A DNA stretch of 64,000 nucleotides from Microvelia longipes (taxonomy: Eukaryota; Arthropoda; Insecta; Hemiptera; Veliidae): NCBI GenBank assembly GCA_018340805.1, contig JACMZG010001911.1, forward strand, positions 50,223,713 through 50,287,712, written 5' to 3'. How positions within the stretch are numbered: the stretch's first letter is position 1; each line of letters starts with the position of its first letter. The notes beneath the pieces were generated by a model. It saw nothing but the letters and a program-made list of their open reading frames with translations. It ran no database searches and was not told the origin of the DNA. This document shows, piece by piece, positions 47,295 to 62,008 of the stretch. The translations under genes were made by a program, and so were the position numbers.

Positions 47295-47800
47295 TGAAAA
47301 AAACATAGACTATCCAAAATGGAGCCCTTCATATGGGTGCGCGTGATCAAAATTTTATAAAATCGCACAAATTTCAGTTTTCCTTAAATAAATGGTTCCC
47401 GTAGGTCATGTGCAAAACATGAATGGTACATTTTTTTAAAGTTCATAAATTTTCTATAAAACGAGGGTTTAATCATCAAAATCGAATGACTACAACTAAA
47501 AGTTATGGCTCTATGAAAAACTGATTAATTCATGCTGTCAGCGAATTTCTTTTTAAAAAATTGGTTTTTTGTGCATTTTTCGCCATTTAACAAATGTCAC
47601 AACTTTAGTTGTAGTAATCCGATTTTGACGAAAAACAACCGTTTTATAGAAAATGTCATCAGCTTTAAAAAATATTCTCTTCATGTTTTGCACATGACCT
47701 ACAGGAAACCACTTATTGCTAGAAAACTGGAATTTGTGCGATTTTCTAATATTTTGAGTGAGCGCATTTATTATTGGCTCCACTATGGATAGGCAGACTG
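47295..47800. mobile_element. Foldback/TIR element, about 500 bp
   Basis: GACTATCCAAAATGGAGCC on the left pairs with GGCTCCACTATGGATAGGC on the right. Inner blocks such as GTAGGTCATGTGCAAAACAT and ATGTTTTGCACATGACCTAC, and ACAACTAAAAGTT with AACTTTAGTTGT, are also inverted. Opposing open frames here are artefacts of the palindrome. Confidence 0.75.
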
Positions 47801-48186
47801 TGGTTTTCATTCATAATTTAAGGTATATGTAAAAAAATATACCTTATTAAGTTCCAGGCATTCTCCTATGACGATTAATTTACTTTGGTTTTCAGATGAT
47901 TGCATTATGCGCCAAAGCGATTGAAATTTTTAGTATATGGTGGTAAAAGGAGGTATACCAGCAAGAAATAAATTACGATCTTAAAAATTCTATTATTATT
48001 ATAAATTCTATTGGAATAAATACATATTATTAAATAGAACTATAGTAATTTATTTTCCTTCATAATATATTATATAACTGCGCTTATTAATTGCCCTTAA
48101 TAAGCGCATGCTTGCATTCGTGACTCGTGTTATCTATATTCTTGAAAATATAATACATACAACATGGTAAAAACTTTCTAGTTAGA

Positions 48187-48330
48187 TTAGAGTCGGAAGT
48201 GGGATCGTAAGGCATATTAGGCAGGGCTACCCGCATAGGCTGGTCCACAATGTCTTACGAATCGGAAGTGGGATCGTAAGGCATAGTGGGCGACCCTTAT
48301 AGGCTGGCCTCCAATGCCTTACTAATAGAT
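48187..48330. repeat. Two-copy tandem repeat, about 66-bp period
   Basis: TCGGAAGTGGGATCGTAAGG begins both units (about 48192 and 48260), each followed by a CCGCATAGGCTGG / CTTATAGGCTGG block and ATGyCTTAC. Confidence 0.85.
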
Positions 48331-49479
48331 TTTTCTATACTACATAGTTTACATACATGTCAAAAATATATAATTAAACGAACATACTTTGTTGTTCTTA
48401 TATTTCTGAAGTTTAGGACGGCGCGTTTTGGTTTGGTTCTATGCTTGTATGTTTGTTTGTACGTGTCGCGATAACTGCCGTAAAAATGGATCGATTTTGA
48501 TAAAATCGTCCCTACCAGGATAGCTGTCAAGCACGTAAACATACGAATCACCGCGCCAGAATTATCAAACAAATATTAACAAACAATAATTATACTATTT
48601 TGTAGTTATCAAAATAATTAAAAACGATAAAAAATTATCGTCCTTACCAGAATTCGAACCCAGGTACACAGGCTTCGAGTACTTTGAGAGCTCGCATCGA
48701 TTCCAGACCATTTTCATTCAACTCACATGCCCAAAAAACTGTTAAAAGACTCCCCACTTGAAATATGGAGTTTACTGGCCGTATTTTAAGTTTTTGGAAA
48801 TTGACTACTGTTATTTCGACTTATTGATTACTTTTTTTTTTAAACAAGTTCTTATTGGCAAAAGTATACAATATTTATTTTGTGTATAACCGAGCCATAT
48901 TATATTTTTATTGATTAGAGTTAATTATGTGCTCTTTATTTTATTATTTATATTGTGTTATTGTGGTGATAAAATTTTGGTAATTTTTGGGATGTAGCGG
49001 GGTTTGTTGGGTCAGGATACAATTTTATATTTTTTTTTTGGGTATTTTATTTTTTTTTTTTATTTATTTATTTGTTATTTTTTTTTGATTTGGGGGGATG
49101 TGTCAATAGGTAATATTTTACATGGTGTTTTGAATAGGCTATATTGTATAGGTATAGTTTGCAGGAGTTCAAAAAGGTTGCCTATGCAGTTCGACTGACT
49201 TTTAATGATTCAACCTGGCATTCGCCTGTTACAAATAATTTGAGAGGAAACCACAGAAAAACCTCAATCAGGTTGATCAGACACGCGGGTCCTGGGTTGT
49301 AAAGTGAGTTATTATTTTTTTACGTTTGGGGTTTAATGTTTTAAGTTTGGCTTCTAGATTTTTTTTTTTTTGAGGCTAGGGGAATTAATAATAATTTTAT
49401 TTACGAATTTGAGAAGTATTTATTATTATTTTTTTTAATTTTGAGAAGAGCAGAGTCTTGATTTTTCAGTATTTTCTTG

Positions 49480-49960
49480 GATTATCTTGAGTTTGACATT
49501 TGATATATAATTTTTGTCCGTTCTGTCTTGTATTTTTGTGCAGTCTAGTAGGATGTGTTCTACTGTTTCGTCTATTGTCGGGCAGGAGTGGCATGCTGGG
49601 GAGTCGCTTAACCCAATCTTGTAGTGATATTGAATGCATCTGGCATGTTGACTTCTTAATTCTGTTTATGCAGACAATATCTCTTCTTGACAGTTTCCGA
49701 TTTCCAGAACCAGGTTTAGCGGGAACTTATCTTGATGATTTCTTTAAAAATTTTCCCCTTTCTGGTTCTTCGTTGAGTTTGTGTTCCAGTCTTCTATCAT
49801 TTTCTTTTTTGATAGTGATATAAGATACACTTGCAGGTTATTTTATAGTTCGATGACTTGTTGGATTTTTTGCAAGGAGTCAGCTTGTTCATTTCCCTGG
49901 ACTCCAGAGTGGTGATATTTACCATATAAAGTCTATTTGTTTGTACTGTTTGGTCAGTTC
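49480..49960 (-). pseudogene. LINE-2 RNase H and C-terminal CCHC-like remnant
   Basis: HSGVQGNEQAD (about 49912-49876) is the RNase H signature. SCPTIDETVEHILLDC (49588-49540) is the C-terminal cysteine block common in RNase-H-bearing LINEs. Confidence 0.75.
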
Positions 49961-50779
49961 GTTTATTTCTTGTAGGATATGCATATATATGTGATCCATT
50001 TTGGAAGTGAGTGAAAATGTTGGGATAGTTTTGTAAGTATTCCTTGGTTGGTCGCAAGCAATAGTGTATTTTGTTGTTGAGTTTTTGTAATGTTTTATAT
50101 ATAGTAAGAGATTGTAAGATTCCTAAGCTTTCTAATGTAAATATGTTAGTGTACTGTGGGCATGAAAAAACTTTGCCCAATTTTAGTTGTAAGTCATAAT
50201 ATGAGTAACCAGTTTTTGTCTTGTTGTTTTGATCCGTCGGTAAATATTAGTAGGTGGGTTGTGGATATATGTTGTTATAGTTGTTCATGGAAGTATGTTG
50301 TTGTACGGATAAGTGAGTTTTGGTATGTTTATTGTTATGTTTGGTAGATATCTTCAAAAGAAATTTGATAGATTGGGAGTAATTTATGTTGGTATATTAC
50401 TTTGGTTGAGATGAGTGTAATAGTTTGTAGCTATTTATATGTAATGGAGGTGTTTTATGTCGCCAGTATCGATGATTATTATTTATTTTGTTGTTTAAAT
50501 TGACAATAGTTGTTAGTAAAGGAGATTGTTGAGAGTATAATTTGATGAAGTGTTTTGTCAGTCAGATATTGTCTTCGTATGTAAGTGTGGTTCTGAGCAT
50601 TCAGTATGTATTATTGTTATTGGTGTGGATTTAAGATATCCCATACATAATCTAAAGCTCTGTATTGTAACGGTCTAGTTTTGTAGTAAGTATTGTTTGG
50701 CATTACCCGTAAATGGGGGAGGCAAAGTCTATGCATGCCCGTATTGTTGCCCTATAAATGTGATAAGAGTTTTGGGTCA

Positions 50780-51800
50780 CATCCCATGCTTTTGCTGACC
50801 ATTTTCATGATGTTAAGGTATTTTTCACCATTTTGAGACTACTGTATTTATATGGTCTTTCCATGTCAGTTTTTGGTCAAGGTAGAGTCCTAGAAATCTA
50901 ACAGTTCTTTTTCTTTTTATTCTTATGTTGTCAAAAAATCTCGTCATCAAAGAAGGATATTGTTTACGTCTTGTAAAGATGCAACATTCAGATTTGTCTT
51001 GGGATGTTTCTAACCCATAAGTATTTTGTTCCATTCTTGTATTTGTTTTAGGTGTTAGTTAGGTCAGTTATCATGTCATTTATTTTGTTGTATATAGTAT
51101 ATATAAGTATGTCGTCAGCAAATTGAAATATTTTTACAGGAGGGGTTATAATTTGTTCTAAGTCAAAGGTATGTATTAAGTTAATAAAGTGGGCTTAAGA
51201 TGGGCCCCTTGAGGGACACCTCGTCTTGTGAGTCTACGTCCGACTATTTGACCGTTAATTCGAAAAAGAAGGATTCGGTCAATTATTAGATTTTAATGAT
51301 AAAGTTGCAGTTTGTTTGGTATGTCTAGTCGTAAAAGTTTGTGGAAGTATAGTTAAATCTACGGTGTCATAAGCTCGGTGATGTTAATAAGAGAGATAAT
51401 ACTGATTTTTTGAGTAAATGCAGTATGTATGTCATTTGTTGGTTGTGTTTGACTTTCTAGGGTTGATTTATTTCTTCTGAAGCCCTTTTGTGAAAAAAGG
51501 CAGTTTGTTATTAGATTCCAACCACCTTCTAATCTATTTTTAGTAATCTTTCAAATGTCTTCAGCAATGCAAGATGATAAAGATATTGGTCTATAGTTTG
51601 AAGCTATGTCAAACTTTTCCTGGGTTTTTTTTATTGGGAGTATTATGTATGTGCGCCATGAGTCAGGGATTTGTTGAGAAGTCAAATTATTAATATATTT
51701 AAAAGAATTTGTTTTGATATTGTTGGTAAGTGATGTATCATGTCATAGTGAATATTATTCAAAGCCGGAGCAGTATTACTGTGCTTTATGCAGCATTTAA
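50780..51800 (-). pseudogene. LINE-2 reverse transcriptase remnant
   Basis: SNYRPISLSSCIAED near 51610-51560, GVPQGAHLKP near 51220, IFQFADDILIY near 51140-51105 and FLGLYLDQKLTWKDHI at about 50895-50850 mark consecutive RT blocks in different frames. The catalytic FADD is still readable, but the enzyme is interrupted. Confidence 0.85.
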
Positions 51801-52349
51801 TTCATTGATTTAAAAGTTCGGTCAGTATGTGATTATTATTGGTTGGGATATAGGGTGGGTTATGTTTGTAACTGAGGGGGGCAAGTTTGTCCATAAAGTC
51901 TTCGAGCCATGGTCCTTATAGTATGGGACTCATTAATTTCAGTTTTGTTTATTTTTCTAAAAGATTTCCAAACAGAGGATGGGGAATTTTTTGTAAGTTT
52001 AAGCTGTCACAATATTTTTTCAACCACTTTTTTTGTTTACGTTTTAATGTTCGTCTAAATTTAGCATTTGCTCTTTTGAAACTAATAAGTTTGTAAGTTA
52101 GGGTTAGTACTGTAATTTGGGTAAGCATTATAACGATCGTTTTAGTTTGTTCACAACTAGAGTCCACCAAATGAATTAAATTAGGGTACGGAATTTGAGT
52201 AATTTTACGTTTCTTTATTTCAGGGATAGATTTTTTGCATGCGTCGTTAATGTCTTGTATAAATTCATCGTAAGTTGGTTGGATTGTGTTATCTAATACT
52301 TTTTGTGTCAAAGTTAGTAAAGTGTCATGGTATTCTGTCCAGTTAGCTT

Positions 52350-53090
52350 TATCAATATTCCAGCGTCTTGCTGATCGTATAGTTTAGGTATATAATAGAG
52401 TTTGTTTCAATTATTTAGGGATGTGTGGAACCATGAGGGTCGTCTAAAATTGTCCAAGTAAAGTCCGTTGCAATAGTGTTAGAAGCTAGAGAAAGGTCAA
52501 TACAGAGTTAGTTTTTTGATTTATTTTGGGTATTAGGGTTGTTTGTGATTGTTAAGAACAATTGTATTGGTATCTTCAATTGCTGTCAGTAAGTTGTCTC
52601 CTTTTAAGTCACTATAAGTACATCCCCATGCCGTGTGATGGCTGTTAAAGTCTCCTAATATTAGGTATGTGGGGTGGTTAAAGAGTTGAATAAATTAAGC
52701 CATTGGTTTGTCGTTATTTATTTGTTGGTGGTTGTATAATGAAATTATATTTAATGTTGAGTGTTTATATGTTATTTGTATTCCTATAATGTCTGTGTGT
52801 ATGTGTGGTAGGTTAATGGAGTGGTTTTACTGTATATTAGATTTAATTAATATTGCGACTCCACCACCCTTTCTGTCGTCTTGTCTGTTAAAAGATAGTA
52901 AATTATATCCTTTAAAGGTGATATTAGTTTGTTTGTCAAACCATTGTCTCAGAAAGACATGCTATGTCTATATTGGATGTGAATCAAGAGTGTTCAAGAG
53001 AATGTTTTTGTTATTTGCTGACTAATGTTCCACTGCAGTATCCTGAATGCTCGCAAGTTAAACTTGCGAGCATTCAAGCACTGCAGTGGT
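52350..53090 (-). pseudogene. LINE-2 AP endonuclease remnant
   Basis: After correcting for a shift, IACLSET then WFDKQTNITFKGYNLLSFNR and KGGGVAIL are readable at about 52980-52845, the endonuclease block with the catalytic Glu in SET. A 60-base snap-back hairpin (53030-53089) sits at its upstream edge. Confidence 0.7.
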
Positions 53091-53299
53091 TGTTTGTCTT
53101 GTTAAGAGGCCAAGCATGTTATGGTGAGTTGAGTTTAGAATGTTTAAGTTTTTTATTAGTATTGTCGTCTATGTGAGTTTGTGTAAGATTTGTGTGTAAT
53201 TGTAAATATTGTTTTGTTACTTCAGTTATAATGTTTATTATGTGTTGTTGATTAATGTCAATATTATAGTTTTCAGTATGAGTCATGGTTTTTATAGGG

Positions 53300-54400
53300 A
53301 TTTTGACTGTATCAGTCCTCCCGGTGTTTGTTTGGGGTTATAGGGTTTGTATATATAGTTTATTGTCGGGGGCTATATGATGAAGTTTTTTTGGCGCTTA
53401 GGGATTATTTTGGGGATTGGTAAGGTTTGTATTTGATATTTGCGTGATTCAGTTTTATGGTTAGGTTTGGAATAGTTTCAGTTGGTTCAGATTGAAGGAC
53501 TGTTGCATACGTTTTGTTACTAATTTTTAATTTTGCTTCGCCGAAAGATATATTATTTTGTACCATAGTTTTCTTTATGCTTTTTTGTATTTTAATTCGG
53601 GACATTCTTTTAAGTTTGTTGTCTTATGTCCTTGTTTACAGTGAATACATATGGGGAAGTTATTTAGAACCATTGTTGTATTCTCGTTTTATTATTTATT
53701 CATGAGTTGAAGGGTTTAACCGCATGTGTCACAGCGGGTAGAACCTTTGCAATCAATTTCTCTATGTCCAAATCGGAGACAATTTTGACACCTGTATTAC
53801 TCGGAATGTACGGTTCAATTGGGCATCTCACAAGTGTAAGAAGCGTAAGGTGGTAATGATTGCCTCTAACTGTTATAAATATTGATTGTGTGGGGATAAA
53901 ATTTGGTGTATTGTTGTCAATCACTTTTCTTGTTATTCGTTTAACGTTAATTAGTTTTATATTTGTATTTTTGAAAATTCATATTTTGTAAAATTTCTGA
54001 TTCTGTTAAGGATTGCTCAATTCCCGAACAACCCCTTTTTTTAGATTATTGATTTTGGTATGAATGTGTTATAAATTTTCATTTAGTGTTTGGGAAGTTA
54101 TGAGTTTGTTTGCATTAATTCTATTATTAAGTGTTATTTTTATTTTGTTTACAGAAATACTGGTTATTGAGTAATTTCGTTGTTTTTAAATCCTAAGGTT
54201 TCATGTAATAGTTTACCTATCGTCATGGGGTGGAGTCTTGATATTCCTTTATTATTAGAATTGGTATTTTTGTGTTGTATTATAACATGGTATGGACCCA
54301 TGTCATGTGTGTCATATTGTTCTGGTGTATTTGGTATGTCCGTCATAGTAAGTTGATTGGTCTCCATTACCTCGTTTAGTCCTCCGCTGTTTTCTTGCAT
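53300..54400 (-). pseudogene. LINE-2 ORF1 (gag-like) remnant
   Basis: MGPYHVIIQHKN and RLHPMTIGKLLHETLGF (54164-54400) are typical of ORF1 in I/Jockey-type elements. VRGNHYHL and RCPIEPYIPS follow at 53700-53924. A zinc knuckle CQNCLRFGHREIDC (C-x2-C-x4-H-x4-C) is encoded at 53790-53749 in a shifted frame, followed by RCDTCG. The protein would bind element RNA. Confidence 0.8.
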
Positions 54401-54680
54401 TTTTTTTATTATTTCTTTGTTCTTCTTGACTTCTTCTTTCTTGGTGCTGTCTTCTAGAAGTTCTTAAATACTGTTTTTTCTTATTTTAGTAGATTTAGGG
54501 CGGTTTTCTTCTCTTTTTTTTTAATTTATTTTTTACGCTGTCACTGCTGTCAAGCGTATGTATTGATTACTTAAAATGGTCGTATCGACTTCAGGCCAGT
54601 GTCATTCGATCAGCGCCCCAAAATATACTAAATAAGGACCTTTCTCGCGGCGAAAAAGGTTGTCTTCACTCTGATTATAG

Positions 54681-56659
<1,979 letters not shown>

Positions 56660-57075
56660 CTTCTGCAGGCGTTGGTAATTTCGACGGAACGGTCTGCCCT
56701 AGACTGGAACTTCTTCTACTTAGACATAAACTTCAACTGCAGTGTACTACTGCGGTCTGCCGTTGGTAGCAAGGATCTTGAATAAAGATGTCTAGATCTG
56801 TATTCAAGATCCTTGGTTGGTAGAGACGAGTCACTCCGCCAAAAAGCCTAATCGTCGAAAACAAGGAACTTATATAAATATTTTCGACGGAGCGGCCTAT
56901 AGGCCTCCGTTTAGGTTTTATTATCTCTGGGCCTAACTTTACTTTTTGAAACCGTTGAAAAGTTTTTGAAAATATATTAATTTCGACGGAAGGGCTTGAC
57001 CATTCCATCAAAAATCCCAATCGTCGAAATTTTGTCAGAGAGAGGCTTTTCGACGGAACGGACCTGACACCAAAG
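56660..57075. repeat. Repeated TTCGACGGA motif cluster upstream of MESD
   Basis: TTTCGACGGA followed by ACGG, GCGG, AGGG or ACGG occurs about 56678, 56881, 56981 and 57046; the inverse AATCGTCGAAA occurs near 56848 and 57018. A hairpin (56771-56784 with 56801-56814, arms AAGGATCTTGAATA) lies within. Confidence 0.75.
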
Positions 57076-57247
57076 TTTTGTTTTTCTACTCAAAAGTAGA
57101 AAAACAAAAAGAATTAGTTATCACCAAATCCAAATTTATTCTCAAAATTTCCGAAACTCAAATTGCTACGATTTATTTTTGTAATAAACCAAGAAGTTAT
57201 TTTCATTGTTTCCAGTTAGTTGCCTTCAAGTGGTGTTTACATTTACA

Positions 57248-60200
57248 ATGCATGTTTATCAAGTTGCTATTTTGTTGATTATTTGCTTTCTAGGCATAAG
57301 TGGAAAGAAAAGTGAAGTTAAACCGGATTGGGCTAAGAAAGACATCAGAGATTTCAGTGATGTTGATATGGAACGGCTTCTTGATCAGTGGGAGGTATGC
57401 TTCCCTATTTATTATTGTACAGTAGCTATTGTATAGTTCGTATTGAAGTGATGTAAAAATAAGGGGCCGGCGATTGAAACAGTTACTATGTAGTAAAGTG
57501 ATGTAAAAATAATGAGTAGGTGGTAGAGACAGTGTTCCTACTTCCACCCTTCTCATTGTCCTGAGCAAATTTTGTCACTTTTCTTCTCCGAATTGCAGAA
57601 CCACACCATCTGCCACCCTGCCAATTTTCACCAGTTATTACAACTGGGGTTCAAGCAGCTTTCTTTTATATAAAAGAGAAAATGTTAAAAAAATTTGAAA
57701 AATCTGTTACTCAGCAGTGGATAGAATTCATCAAAGCAGGATGTAATAACTAGTGACGTTGGCTTGTGGCATAGTAGTTAAACTAGACTCCTCTTGATTG
57801 GAAGCTGATATATCTCACCCATAGGGAAAAGAGTTGGAAGTCAAAAAACTATCTCTAATGCTGACTCTCATTTTTACATCACTTAACTATGTTCAATCAT
57901 CACATCAAATCTGCGGATTGTATTCAATTCATTTGTTAAATATGCTGTATTTGCGGAGGGAATCCTATCTTATACGCTGGAACAAAGGAGATGAAATCCG
58001 CTCAGCTAATACACTATAAAAAACATGAGAAAGGATCGTATTTTGACACATAACCTTTTTTTAGCAAACTATTATATACTTTATTTCATTTAACTCTGAT
58101 TTTTAATGATTAACTTTTCAAACATGATTAGCTAAAAATTATTAGCTTTCCTTTTTAATTTAACTTTCCTTATAACTTGAGTTTTTCCTTCTTTTAAAGA
58201 CACGATAAAAACACAGATAAAGTGTTATAATTTGGCATTTTGCCTATTAGTGAGGTGGACCTACTTTTAGTCCAAGGTGTGTGTGCATTTGCCTCCGGAC
58301 TACTGCCTGTCTGTTCCTCTGTTCTTAAGCCTGATAAAGCTCACATTGCTTAGCAATGTATACAAATAAAAAACAATAATTTTACTTAAGGTTTGTGGTG
58401 CAATCTAGAGGAGGATAAGAGGAACTAATAATTTCATGGAATAGACTCTGGTCCATGACGAAACGTGGAGTCTGAACACTGTCTCGTCCATGGCACCTTT
58501 ATGCTTACTTCACATCAGTTTATAGCTTGCCTATAATTATTTTGGGAAGGAAAAGCAGTGAATCTTCTAAAGGGAAGGAGGGTCCTGTGACTATTCATTT
58601 TAATTATTACACCATGACCATTGGTGAAAGCCACCTTCTTTGCATATTTATAAATAAATCAATAAATTTACATTCAAATTATTAACTATTACTTTATATT
58701 TAAAAAGTGTCATTCTAGTACACATGGTTTGTTTTACATTTTGCTTATGCTCAACAGAGGTTACTTGTCTATCTATGTGTTATTATAAAAAGGTTACATG
58801 CTCTATGCTGAGGGAGAGTCATCGACTATTGCTGTAATTACGTAGATTATACAACCCAATTATTGTATCACACCCATCATCGTAATGAGAACAAATGTGG
58901 TTCTTTTTACAGACCTAATGCAATCAAAGTTAATGTACCTTAGGTTTACACTGTTTGAACACAAAAGTTTCATTCTATACTGTAATATTTATAGGAAGAT
59001 GAAGAGCCACTTGAGCCTGATGAACTTCCTGAACATTTAAGACCTCAACCTCAAATAGATTTTTCAAAGGTCAGTATTTATTTAATATGGTCATTTATTT
59101 ATTTTTTCTTTTATACAGCAGATTTTATTTTTGTACAAATAATCATGCAGACTGTTGAAAGAGATCTAAATGAAAAGGGATTTATTTACACCTTCAATAT
59201 ATCCTTAATTTACCAATACGTTCCAAAATAAAGTTGATTTACTTAATTTAAAGAAAAGGACCATTAATTTTTAAAAGGAGATATAGGCTACCCGTACATA
59301 GAACATGATAGCAATTAAGAAGAGGTGATAGATCACTACTCAAGTAGGCTATGTTGTTGGGCCTTTTTGCTAATTATCTTAAATAAGAGATAGTGTTCCA
59401 CCTTATGAGTCCTAGTGCAGGCATTTAGCATCTAGTCCACACAAGAGCCTTAACTTTACTATAACTTCCTATACCTTTCACTAGAAACAACACTGCCAGA
59501 TCAAGCATTCCTGCTCTTGAAACCATAAGCCAGAAACACACACACACACACACAGATATATATATGTATATATATTTAATATTAACTAATATTGAGGGTC
59601 CTAAATTTGCCTAAACCCAGGTTCATTTAGGGTTAGGAATCTTTTACAAGTACGTGACATTGCACAGGCTCGGACCACCAACTTAATGTCCCTTTCGAAA
59701 GGACAGCTTGTGAAAGGATTTTTTTATCCCTCGCCTGAAAATCCTCGAGGAACCTGGGCTGTCTGGGTAGTAAGCACACAAATTAACCATTATACTACCT
59801 GGACCCCCCCCCCCACTACCTGTACATACACTGAACAATAATCTAACAATTATAATTTATAAAGTGATGAAAAAAAATCTGTGATGGAACTAACTCATGT
59901 GAACAGTTTTTTTTGTTTCTAACACTCATTTTATTAGTCAGTGCAATAATTTTTATTTATTTATTTTCTTTTGTTCTACCACATCATGTCTGTCATCAGA
60001 GATTTAAAAGAAAATATTAAAATTTAATTATCAATAGTAACTGCATATTAAACCCTTTTTTTATTAGGGATCTTTCATCTCTTCTCTAATCTATGTTTAA
60101 CTTTTCACCATATATTGTTGATTTTAAGAAATTTAGTAAAACTGATTCTACTTGATTGATTCTCAGTTAGGAAATGACCCAGAAGCCATATTGAAGTTAT

Positions 60201-61948
60201 CCAAGAAAGGGAGAACTCTCATGTCTTTTGTAGTTGTAAGTGGAGACCCTACAAGAGATGAAGCTGAAGCTATTACTAAATTATGGCAGACTAGTCTCTG
60301 GAACAGCCATATTCAAGCTGAAAGGTTATTTTTATCCATAATTAATGTACTTTAATTTTTGATCAAATTATGAATTTGATGTATTGTTTGATGAAGAGTT
60401 TTTAGAAAAATTTGTTTGACTGTATTTTTTAAAATTAGCCTTAATTTTGGTTACTATTGTACCAAAAACTTCTCAACTGAGTCAACTCTTGTGGACTAAA
60501 TTAGACTATGGTTTCACTTGCTTCAATTTTACTTAAAATCAATCCCAAGTGCACCCCTGTTTACAGATAAAGAATAAACTCCTATGGTCTGTGCCTCTGT
60601 TACACTTATGATCTTTCAAGTCTACTTCTAGTTGAATTCATATCAAATCTCTCTCATGATGCTATTTCTGTATTGCTGTAGTGGTTCAAACATATCTAAT
60701 GTCGGCGGGGGTGTTACATATTATACCCTAAGCCAAGCCAGCTTTTTTCTCGACTTTATTCGAGAAAAATCTGTCAAGCTTTGTATATTAAGATATTTTA
60801 TATATTTAGATATTAATATTAAGCACCCTTTGATCTATTATTGAAGGAGTATAACTGAGGGGTTGCTGTTGCAAAGATAAATCACTGAGAAGAATACAAT
60901 GTTACAGCAGATGCTAAATTGTTGTCTGTATCTTTACTCTTATTTGATTGTCTATTCTTTTTTAACAAAATATTCTTTTTCTTTTCAGGTACATGGTAGA
61001 TGACAACAGAGCTATATTTATGTATAAAGATGGGTCACAGGCATGGGATGCTAAGAATTATCTTATAGAGCAAGACAGGTGTAAGGAAGTTATTATTGAA
61101 AGCAAATCTTACCCAGGCAAAAATTTCCAGGTAATTCCAATTCTAGCCAAGATTGTTGATAAAAAATTACTGTTTTTAGTGTCATTTGATTTTTAAAAAC
61201 GTGTATATCCCACAAAAATGTAAATTTAATGAAACAAACATTTAATTGTTTTATTACTTATGAGTTTATGTCTTCAATGGCTACAATTAAAAGCTATTTA
61301 TTGTAATACCATGAATTGGAACTTTTTATCTATGAATATAATTGTATCATAAAGAAAGAAATAAGTAACTGTAATATCTAAAAAAAAGATAAAAATAATT
61401 GTCTAGACATTGGTCTAGTAAACTAACATTTTGAGATAAGAATGTAATTGGTATGGAATGTCAGAAGGTATTCAAGAGCGTCAGACAGAAGGGGTGAACT
61501 AGATACTGATCTCTAGTGGCAGCTTTGGAACTAACCCTCCTTACCATTACATTTTGACTACTTTTATAAGTTATTGTTATGAAATCATCTTGTTCCTTAT
61601 TAGCATTATAACTGCAAAGTATCTACTTAAAATCAGTCTTTAGTATATAAAGAAAATATTTGGATAAATCAGTAAAATTCCTGTAGCAATTTAATAAAAA
61701 AGATTCTTGTAGTGAAACTAAAAAATTACATACAAGCGCTCCTGTTTACTGGCTACAGAACTAATCTTTTTCTTCTCCATCTTTATTATCCATATATTCT
61801 TTAAGTTAGAGAAAGACTTTCCTTTGCTCTCTTAAATCTTCTTAAATTGGATATTTGACTTTATTTTTGAGTAATTGTTGTGGGTTAATGACATCATAAT
61901 ATATATACTACATACATGCACTATATACATGCATATATATACATGCAT

Positions 61949-62008
<60 letters not shown>

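Larger units (their letters stand above)
48834..54560 (-). mobile_element. LINE-2: I-like non-LTR retrotransposon, full span but decayed
   Basis: About 5.7 kb, flanked by TATTGATTACTT at 48822-48833 and 54561-54572. Reading on the minus strand it has a gag-like ORF1 with a CCHC knuckle, an AP endonuclease, a reverse transcriptase and an RNase H, ending in a short A tract at about 48842. Many frameshifts and stops break all frames. RNase H plus CCHC gag places it in the I/R1/LOA-type group rather than with LINE-1. Confidence 0.88.
48520..54680. repeat. Repeat A, third copy, split by LINE-2
   Basis: The left part (about 48520-48833) has ACCGCGCCAGAATTAT, AAAACGATAAAAAATTATCG, TTCGAACCCAGGTAC and CATTCAACTCA. 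The right part (54561-54680) resumes with AAAATGGTCGTATCGACTTC and CTTTCTCGCGGCGAAAAA. The order matches the left copy at 31.7-32.2 kb. Confidence 0.8.

Noticed and set aside
47532..47810. Two overlapping 85-86-codon frames on opposite strands
   Set aside because: They fall in the arms of a foldback element and show no homology by eye.
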